A stretch of DNA of 12,169 bases from Gracilibacteraceae bacterium. GTDB taxonomy: Bacteria; Bacillota; Desulfitobacteriia; Desulfitobacteriales; Syntrophobotulaceae. Position 1 is the first letter of the stretch. Each line of letters starts with the position of its first letter. Shown in pieces: positions 7,453 to 12,169 of this stretch. The notes beneath the pieces are model-generated. The model was not told the origin of the DNA. It saw nothing but the letters and a program-made list of their open reading frames with translations, and made no database searches. Both the position numbers and the translations under genes were made by a program. The stretch lies in contig JAISQG010000050.1 in NCBI GenBank assembly GCA_031274335.1, positions 1 through 12,169 of the forward strand, in the 5' to 3' direction.

Positions 7453-7477
7453 CTTTTATGCTGATAATTGTTATAAT
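7449..7477 (+). promoter_or_regulatory. extended -10 promoter of lexA
   Basis: TTTACT (7449-7454), a 17-base spacer and TATAAT (7472-7477) form the promoter. TG at 7469-7470 adds an extended -10 that can offset the poor -35. The predicted start point is near 7484, giving a short leader to ATG 7512. Confidence 0.8.
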
Positions 7478-7511
7478 TTGGAGAGGAATTTTACGAGCAA
7501 GGAGGGACGCC

Positions 7512-8126
7512 ATGTCTGATTTAACAAATCGCCAGCAGGCCATCCTCGATATTATCAAAGACGGCGTAGCTAAAAAAGGATATCCCCCGTCCGTGCGGGA
7601 AATAGCCCTGGCCGTCGGCCTTAGTTCCAGCGCCACGGTACACAACCATTTGCAGACCTTGGAACAAAAAGGATATATCCGGCGCGATCCGTCTAAACCG
7701 CGCGCCATTGAGATTCTTGACGCTGACGAAACCGTTTTTCATCACCGCGTACAGCATGTTCCCATTGTGGGCCGCGTGGCGGCGGGCGAGCCGATGCTGG
7801 CCGGAGAGAATATTGAAGACACATTTCCCGTTCCTTACAGCATGGTCGGCGCCGACACGGTCTTTATCCTGCGGGTGCGGGGGGAAAGCATGATTGAGGC
7901 CGGGATACTGGACGGGGATCTCATCCTCGTCCGCCGGCAAAACACGGCGCGCAACGGAGAAATAGTCGTCGCCCTGCTGGATGATGAGGTGGCCACCGTC
8001 AAACGCTATTTCCGCGAACGTGACACAGTGCGTCTCCAACCGGAAAACTCCGCCATGGCGCCTGTTTATACCCGCAATGTGACTATACTCGGCATTGTCA
8101 CCGGTTTGTTCCGCACGGTTATGTAG
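7512..8126 (+). CDS. lexA: SOS transcriptional repressor LexA
   Basis: LexA represses DNA-damage genes until RecA-ssDNA filaments trigger its self-cleavage. The 204 residues contain an N-terminal winged helix-turn-helix (about 1-70, with [23 protein letters not shown]), the cleavage site VAAGEP (scissile Ala91-Gly92) and the S24-family protease fold with catalytic Ser126 in [10 protein letters not shown] and Lys164 in ATVKRYF. All residues needed for autocleavage are present. ATG 7512 is used because AAGGAGG (7499-7505) precedes it. The open frame extends 37 codons upstream, but that part covers the lexA promoter and looks non-coding. The divergent neighbour yneA and the operators between them reproduce the Bacillus arrangement. 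A his operon follows about 120 bases downstream with its own promoter. Confidence 0.98.
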   Translation: MSDLTNRQQAILDIIKDGVAKKGYPPSVREIALAVGLSSSATVHNHLQTLEQKGYIRRDPSKPRAIEILDADETVFHHRVQHVPIVGRVAAGEPMLAGENIEDTFPVPYSMVGADTVFILRVRGESMIEAGILDGDLILVRRQNTARNGEIVVALLDDEVATVKRYFRERDTVRLQPENSAMAPVYTRNVTILGIVTGLFRTVM

Positions 8127-8174
8127 GCATTATTCACTTTATTCCCTAAGACCGCGGGTTTTCATCGGTTCTTC

Positions 8175-8203
8175 TTGCAAATGCCGCCTTGTCAGGATAT
8201 ACT
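8175..8203 (+). promoter_or_regulatory. promoter of the his cluster
   Basis: TTGCAA (8175-8180), a 17-base spacer and TATACT (8198-8203) lie in the 123-base lexA-hisB gap. The predicted start near 8210 leaves a leader of about 40 bases, with no room for a T-box or a histidine attenuator. I see no strong terminator for lexA in this gap. Confidence 0.75.
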
Positions 8204-8249
8204 ATGGCTGAATGGCGGCGAATAATTTAGCGGGAAAGCGGGTGCGACA

Positions 8250-8834
8250 ATGCGGGAAGCGAAATGGGAGCGCCGGACGAAGGAGACGGAAATCAGCGGC
8301 GCTCTGCGCCTGGATGGGGCGGGGGAGGCGAAGGTCGCCACGGGCATCGGTTTTTTTGACCACATGCTCGAGGCCTGGTGTCGTTTCGCCCTTTTTGACT
8401 TGGAACTAGTGGCGCGGGGAGATTTGGAGGTGGACGCTCATCACACTGTGGAAGATTGCGGCATTGTGCTGGGGCGGATGCTGGCGGACGCGCTGGGCGA
8501 AAAAAAAGGGGTGCGGCGGGTCGCCGACGCGCTTTTGCCTATGGATGAAGCATTGGCACAGGTGGCGGTTGATTTTTCCGGCCGCGGCTATCTCGCCTGG
8601 ACGGCGCCCGACCTCTGCGGCATGACCGGCGCTTTCCCCTGTGAAACGGCGGAGGAATTTTTCCGGGCTTTGGCTCTGAACGCCGGGGCGACGCTGCATG
8701 TCAGGCTTTTGGCCGGGAGGAATCGCCACCATATGCTTGAAAGCATTTTTAAAGGGACGGGGCTGGTCATGGGACAGGCGGCGGAACTGAATCCGCGTGT
8801 GCGCGGCGTGTTTTCCACGAAGGGGACGCTATGA
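8250..8834 (+). CDS. hisB: imidazoleglycerol-phosphate dehydratase
   Basis: HisB converts imidazoleglycerol phosphate to imidazoleacetol phosphate, the sixth step of histidine synthesis. This is the stand-alone enzyme of 194 residues, without the phosphatase domain found in enterobacteria. Metal-site motifs are visible: GFFDHML (H38), DAHHTVED (H64, H65, E68), LHVRLL (H150) and RNRHHMLES (H160, H161, E164), together with PMDEAL (97-102). The segment after the first motif reads CRFALF where most HisB proteins have a His-Gly pair (xHGxF), an unusual change. ATG 8250 has only a weak ribosome site (GCGGGTG at 8238-8244). It is the first gene of the cluster, behind its own promoter. Confidence 0.95.
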   Translation: MREAKWERRTKETEISGALRLDGAGEAKVATGIGFFDHMLEAWCRFALFDLELVARGDLEVDAHHTVEDCGIVLGRMLADALGEKKGVRRVADALLPMDEALAQVAVDFSGRGYLAWTAPDLCGMTGAFPCETAEEFFRALALNAGATLHVRLLAGRNRHHMLESIFKGTGLVMGQAAELNPRVRGVFSTKGTL

Positions 8835-8851
8835 AAAGAGAAACGCCATGA
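8831..8851 (+). other. six-codon mini-ORF bridging hisB and hisH
   Basis: ATG 8831 overlaps the hisB stop as ATGA. After codons for MKRETP, the TGA at 8849-8851 overlaps the hisH ATG, again as ATGA. AAGGGGA at 8820-8826 could serve as its ribosome site. It might pass terminating ribosomes from hisB to hisH, or be chance; no protein function is implied. Confidence 0.35.
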
Positions 8852-9474
8852 TTGGGATTGTTGACTATGACCGGGGCAATTTGCACAGCGTGCATAAAGC
8901 CCTGCTGCGTTTGGGGTATGAGGCGCGAATCCTGAAAGACCCGGCTGAGGCTTCCGGCATGAAAGGACTGATTTTGCCGGGTGTGGGGGCTTTTGCCGAC
9001 GCGATGGACGCGCTCACGCGCCGGGGCTGGATTGGTCCCCTGCATGATTTTGTCAGCTCCGGGCGGCCTTTCTTCGGCATTTGCCTTGGGATGCAGGTTT
9101 TGTTCGACGTGGGTGAGGAACACGGTGAACACGCCGGACTGGGTTTCCTGCCCGGCCGGGTGACACGCTTTGGCCCCGGTCTCAAAGTCCCGCATATGGG
9201 CTGGAATAATCTGCGTGTGACTAAGGAAAATCCTCTTTTTGCCGGCATACCGCAAAATTCGTTCTTTTATTTTGTTCATTCGTATTACGCGGCGCCGGCC
9301 GGAGATTGTTGCGCCGGGGTTTGCGTTTATGGCGTGGAATTCACGGCGCTGGCCGGGCGGGACAATGTCTGGGGCACTCAGTTTCACCCGGAGAAATCAA
9401 GTCCCTGGGGCTTGCGCATATTGGATAATTTTGGAAAGTGGGTGGAGGGATTTGCGTCTGTATCCGGCCATTGA
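8848..9474 (+). CDS. hisH: imidazole glycerol phosphate synthase, glutaminase subunit
   Basis: HisH hydrolyses glutamine and channels ammonia to HisF, which makes imidazoleglycerol phosphate and AICAR. The 208-residue class I glutamine amidotransferase begins with MIGIVDYDRGNL and keeps the triad: nucleophile Cys79 in GICLGMQ, with His180 and Glu182 in TQFHPEKSS. PGVGAF (44-49) and VPHMGWNN (114-121) are also typical. ATG 8848 is chosen by the family N-terminus; the frame extends 17 codons upstream into hisB without resemblance to HisH. Only AAAGAG-like purines precede the start, so translation may depend on coupling to hisB. The end overlaps the probable start of hisA by 23 bases. Confidence 0.96.
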   Translation: MIGIVDYDRGNLHSVHKALLRLGYEARILKDPAEASGMKGLILPGVGAFADAMDALTRRGWIGPLHDFVSSGRPFFGICLGMQVLFDVGEEHGEHAGLGFLPGRVTRFGPGLKVPHMGWNNLRVTKENPLFAGIPQNSFFYFVHSYYAAPAGDCCAGVCVYGVEFTALAGRDNVWGTQFHPEKSSPWGLRILDNFGKWVEGFASVSGH

Positions 9475-10201
9475 TTTGAAAGAAGGACAGGTAGTGCGGC
9501 TTGCTCAGGGCAAAATGGAGGAAGCGACTGTATACTCCGGCGACCCGGCGCGGGTCGCGTGTGATTTTGCCGCGGCCGGGGCCGTTTTTTTGCATGTGGT
9601 GGACTTAAACGGCGCTTTCGCCGGCCGGCCTGTAAACGACGAGTCTATCCGCTCCATTGTGACGGCTGCGGCACTGCGGGTTCAGGCCGGAGGAGGCATC
9701 CGCACGCTGGCGCGCGTGGAGGAACTGCTGATGCTGGGCGTGGAACGGGTGGTGCTGGGAACGGCCGCCGTGCGCGATCCGGATCTTGTGCGGGCCGCGG
9801 TGCGGGAGTTCGGGCCGGAGCGCGTTGTCGCGGGGATTGACGCCAAAGGCGGACGGGTTTGTGTGCGGGGCTGGTCGGAGGAAGCGGATATGACGGCGGC
9901 GGAACTCGGACGGGCCATGCGGGAGGCCGGAGTGGAAACGGTGGTTTACACGGATATTGACCGGGACGGAATGATGTCAGGGCCGAATATCGAGGCCACC
10001 GCGCGCCTGACCGAGGAAACCGGTTTGCGAGCCGTCGTGAGCGGTGGCATTGCCTGCCTGGAAGATTTGCGCCGCGTGTTTGCGGCTGCCGCCGGGGGTG
10101 CGGCGCTCGACGGCGTGATTACCGGCCGGGCGCTCTACAGCGGCGCTTTTACGCTCGCGGCGGCGCTGGACGCGCAGCGGGAAGGAGCGGAGGCATGTTA
10201 G
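9452..10201 (+). CDS. hisA: ProFAR isomerase HisA
   Basis: HisA opens the ring of ProFAR by an Amadori rearrangement to give PRFAR, the HisF substrate. With TTG 9452 as start it is a 249-residue (beta-alpha)8 barrel, the normal length. This numbering puts the first catalytic aspartate at residue 8 (LYPAIDL), exactly as in studied HisA enzymes, with the second in VAGIDAKGG (D130). [16 protein letters not shown] and VVSGGIA are family marks. The frame is open much further upstream, but that part is the shadow of hisH. The start is unusual: GGAGGG (9444-9449) is only 2 bases from the TTG, while a CTG at 9458 would have 8-base spacing. An upstream TTG (9431) is a third option. The end overlaps hisF by 7 bases. 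Confidence 0.94.
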   Translation: MRLYPAIDLKEGQVVRLAQGKMEEATVYSGDPARVACDFAAAGAVFLHVVDLNGAFAGRPVNDESIRSIVTAAALRVQAGGGIRTLARVEELLMLGVERVVLGTAAVRDPDLVRAAVREFGPERVVAGIDAKGGRVCVRGWSEEADMTAAELGRAMREAGVETVVYTDIDRDGMMSGPNIEATARLTEETGLRAVVSGGIACLEDLRRVFAAAAGGAALDGVITGRALYSGAFTLAAALDAQREGAEAC

Positions 10202-10956
10202 CGAAGCGGATTATTCCCTGCCTGGATGTGCATGAGGGGCGCGTGGTCAAAGGCACAAATTTTATCAATTTGCGCGACGCGGGCGATCCGGTGGAATTGG
10301 CCGCGCTTTATGACCGGGAAGGAGCGGACGAGCTGGTTTTTCTAGATATTTCCGCTTCAGCCGAAGGCCGGGCCACGATGGAAGATGTCGCACGGCGCAC
10401 GGCGGAAGAAGTGTACATCCCTTTCACCATCGGAGGCGGAATCCGCACAACGGAGGACATCCGCCGCATGCTGCGGGCCGGTGCCGATAAAGTGTCCCTT
10501 AACACAGCGGCGGTGCGGAATCCGGAGATTATCAGCGCGGGCGCGCACGCTTTCGGCAGCCAGTGTATCGTTTTGGCCGTGGACGCGCGGCGGCGCGGGC
10601 CGGGAGAGTGGGAGGTCTATATCCACGGCGGCCGCACGCCGACGGGTCTGGACGCCCTGGAATGGATTCACCGGGCCGAAGAACTCGGGGCGGGGGAGAT
10701 ACTTTTGACGTCGATGGATCGCGATGGGACAAAAGAAGGATATGACAATGAATTGAACCGCACGGTGAGCCGCATGACCACTCTGCCGCTTATCGCGAGC
10801 GGGGGAGCCGGAACGCTGGAGCATCTGGCGGATGGTTTGCTGGCGGGGGAGGCCGACGCGGTGCTGGCGGCATCCATTTTTCATTACCGGGAATACAGCA
10901 TTCGCGAGTGCAAGGAATATCTGGCGGAGCGGGGCGTGCCCGTCAGGCGGATTTGA
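10195..10956 (+). CDS. hisF: imidazole glycerol phosphate synthase, cyclase subunit
   Basis: HisF uses ammonia from HisH to close the imidazole ring of imidazoleglycerol phosphate. The 253-residue barrel is full length. The catalytic aspartates fall at the standard positions: D11 in IIPCLDV and D130 in LAVDARR. Phosphate-binding loops TIGGGIRT and LIASGGAGT are present, as is [17 protein letters not shown] 10195 follows AAGGAG (10182-10187) with a 7-base spacer and overlaps the hisA stop, which argues for coupled translation. The N-terminal residues fit the family from the first codon. Confidence 0.97.
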   Translation: MLAKRIIPCLDVHEGRVVKGTNFINLRDAGDPVELAALYDREGADELVFLDISASAEGRATMEDVARRTAEEVYIPFTIGGGIRTTEDIRRMLRAGADKVSLNTAAVRNPEIISAGAHAFGSQCIVLAVDARRRGPGEWEVYIHGGRTPTGLDALEWIHRAEELGAGEILLTSMDRDGTKEGYDNELNRTVSRMTTLPLIASGGAGTLEHLADGLLAGEADAVLAASIFHYREYSIRECKEYLAERGVPVRRI

Positions 10957-10966
10957 GGAGGACGGC

Positions 10967-11629
10967 ATGGCGGAGTGGATGGAGGAAATAAAATGGAACG
11001 CGGAGGGGCTCGTCCCCGCTGTGGCTCAGGATGAAGAAACAGGCGCCGTGCTCATGCTGGCCTGGATGAACAGAGAAGCGCTGGCCAGGACGCTCCAGGA
11101 AGGCCGGGCCTGCTATTACAGCCGCAGCCGCGCGGCGCTGTGGCTTAAAGGGGAAACCTCCGGGCATTTCCAGGAAGTGCGAGCGGTGCGCCTGGATTGC
11201 GACAAGGACAGCATATTGCTCATCGTGCGCCAAACAGGCTTGGCCTGCCACGAGGGTTATTATTCTTGTTTTCATTACGCGCCGCCGCCGGAAGAAGGAG
11301 CGGAATGGGCTGCCACCGGCGCGCCGGGAGAGCGCCCGACCCCGTCTGTCGGCGCTGTGCTGGAGCAATTGGCGGAACTGGTCGCTGCCCGCCGGCGGGA
11401 GATGCCTCCGGGCGCCTATACAACTTATTTGTTTGAGCAAGGCTTAGATAAGATTTTGAAAAAGGTGGGAGAGGAAAGCGCGGAAGTCATCATCGCCGCC
11501 AAAAACCGCGTCCCGGCGGAAGTGCGTTACGAAACGGCGGATTTGTTTTACCACATACTGGTTTTATTGGAAGAACAGGGCGTGAGTTTGGCTGATGTGG
11601 CGGCGGAACTTCTCAGCCGGAGGAAATAA
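10967..11629 (+). CDS. hisIE: bifunctional PR-AMP cyclohydrolase / PR-ATP pyrophosphohydrolase HisIE
   Basis: This fused enzyme carries out the second and third steps of histidine synthesis. Residues 1 to about 106 form the HisI cyclohydrolase, with LAWMN, the metal-site motif LDCDKDS (76-82) and the zinc cysteines of [12 protein letters not shown] (C94, C101). A proline- and glutamate-rich linker (about 106-126) leads to the all-helical HisE domain (about 127-220), with [20 protein letters not shown] (155-174) and ADLFYHIL (191-198), holding the acidic metal ligands. ATG 10967 has GAGGAGG at 10955-10961, which overlaps the hisF stop. The frame is open upstream into hisF, but that part is a shadow. 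It is the last gene of the cluster; its TAA is directly followed by the stop codon of the opposing acyltransferase gene. Confidence 0.96.
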   Translation: MAEWMEEIKWNAEGLVPAVAQDEETGAVLMLAWMNREALARTLQEGRACYYSRSRAALWLKGETSGHFQEVRAVRLDCDKDSILLIVRQTGLACHEGYYSCFHYAPPPEEGAEWAATGAPGERPTPSVGAVLEQLAELVAARRREMPPGAYTTYLFEQGLDKILKKVGEESAEVIIAAKNRVPAEVRYETADLFYHILVLLEEQGVSLADVAAELLSRRK

Positions 11630-12169
11630 CTACACCAGCCATTTTTTGGCAAACGGCAATTTGCTCAGGACGAAATATAAGGCCAGGCTGGCGGCCAGCG
11701 TCAAAAATACGACTGCCAATAATCCGAGCGGCGCGGGCAGCATGGAGCGGGTGATGCCCAGCGGCGGAAACAGGACATGCAGAAAAAGCAAATGGGACAG
11801 ATAAACGCCAAACGAGCCTTTGCCGATGAAGCGCAAAGCGCCCCCGACGCGTTCCGGCAGTTCCCGCGCGCGCGCGCAAAGCGCGAAAAGACCGATGGCC
11901 ATGAGGCATACGCCCAAGGTGTTTCCGTTGAGGAAATTTTCATATAATTCGCCGCGAATTACCGTTCCCGCGAGGGTGGCGCCGCCCGTCACGGCGAGCC
12001 CGGCCAGAAACGCGAGTGCGCCCGCAAGCGGTTTTACCGGGTGATTTTTAATGTAATGACCGAGAACGGCGTATCCGATGCTGCAATAAGTGAGATTCAG
12101 CGCCCATTGCGACGAGGGAAGACCGACGAGCAAGTTAAGCGGGACAAACTCGCGGAAAGACGGGAAGGC
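11630..12169 (-). CDS. membrane acyltransferase family 3 (OafA-like), C-terminal part
   Basis: About 179 residues are visible and the frame is open to the right window edge, so the N-terminal part with the catalytic histidine region is missing. A TTG at 12133 is probably internal. The visible part is strongly hydrophobic, with about five membrane helices, separated by short basic loops such as CARARELPERVGG. GSFGVYLSHLLFLHVL resembles the FGIYLxHP segment typical of acyltransferase-3 proteins, which attach acetyl or other acyl groups to surface polysaccharides or lipids. The protein ends KLPFAKKWLV. The substrate cannot be told. Its stop codon (11630-11632) touches that of hisIE, so the two genes converge with no space between them. 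Confidence 0.8.
   Translation of the reverse strand, partial: AFPSFREFVPLNLLVGLPSSQWALNLTYCSIGYAVLGHYIKNHPVKPLAGALAFLAGLAVTGGATLAGTVIRGELYENFLNGNTLGVCLMAIGLFALCARARELPERVGGALRFIGKGSFGVYLSHLLFLHVLFPPLGITRSMLPAPLGLLAVVFLTLAASLALYFVLSKLPFAKKWLV

Noticed and set aside
7401..7511. A 37-codon upstream extension of lexA
   Set aside because: It spans the lexA promoter and box 3, lacks a ribosome site, and LexA homologues begin at the [12 protein letters not shown] start that has AAGGAGG before it.
8140..8172. Possible lexA terminator around CCGCGG and TTTT
   Set aside because: Only 3-4 bp of pairing can be drawn and no stem precedes the T-run.
8204..8230. Short frame MAEWRRII ahead of hisB as a leader peptide
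   Set aside because: Its ATG lies directly after the -10 and upstream of the predicted start point, it has no histidine codons and no ribosome site.
11867..11879. Alternating CG run inside the acyltransferase gene
   Set aside because: It encodes the Arg/Ala loop CARAR and is explained by GC-rich codon choice; too short to call a repeat or Z-DNA element.
1..12169. Search for tRNA, CRISPR, insertion sequence, prophage or defence genes
   Set aside because: No cloverleaf, regular direct repeats, transposase, integrase or defence domain was seen; all long frames are accounted for by housekeeping genes.

Overview
The window is a GC-rich bacterial chromosome segment made of housekeeping genes. I read it as Bacillota (Firmicutes). 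The reasons are a lexA gene divergent from a yneA-type LysM cell-division suppressor, operators of the Bacillus form CGAAC-N4-GTTCG, strong AGGAGG ribosome sites, several TTG starts, the yqeK-rsfS order known from B. subtilis, and a fused hisIE. A GC-rich class such as Negativicutes or a Peptococcaceae-like Clostridia lineage would fit, but the class is inferred, not shown.

Layout. (1) 2-2823, plus strand: the 3' four-fifths of mutS, overlapping by ATGA a small sugar-phosphate nucleotidyltransferase gene. (2) 2820-6967, minus strand: an operon yqeK-rsfS-leuS-sfp (Ap4A hydrolase, ribosome silencing factor, leucyl-tRNA synthetase, 4'-phosphopantetheinyl transferase) with a near-consensus promoter at 6939-6967. 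Its last gene meets the nucleotidyltransferase tail to tail with a 4-bp overlap. (3) 7023-8126: a divergent SOS module with yneA leftward and lexA rightward. The gap holds two strong LexA boxes that sit in the spacer and at the start point of a perfect-consensus yneA promoter, plus a weaker third box on the lexA -35. (4) 8175-11629, plus strand: a histidine cluster hisB-hisH-hisA-hisF-hisIE with its own promoter; hisG, hisD, hisC and a histidinol-phosphatase are not in the window. (5) 11630-12169, minus strand: the C-terminal part of a membrane acyltransferase (family 3), abutting hisIE tail to tail with no gap.

The genes serve DNA repair and damage response (mutS, lexA, yneA), translation and stress nucleotides (yqeK, rsfS, leuS), carrier-protein activation (sfp), histidine synthesis and envelope sugar chemistry. 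No RNA genes, mobile elements, CRISPR arrays or phage genes were found, and no gene-free stretch exceeds 300 bases. The largest gaps are 6868-7022, 7326-7511 and 8127-8249, and all three contain promoters.

I saw no clearly new biological system. The most informative signals are the architecture of the lexA/yneA control region, the lack of an evident terminator between the SOS-controlled yneA and the rsfS/leuS operon, a hairpin leader with a T-box-like core, and unusual gene junctions in the his operon.
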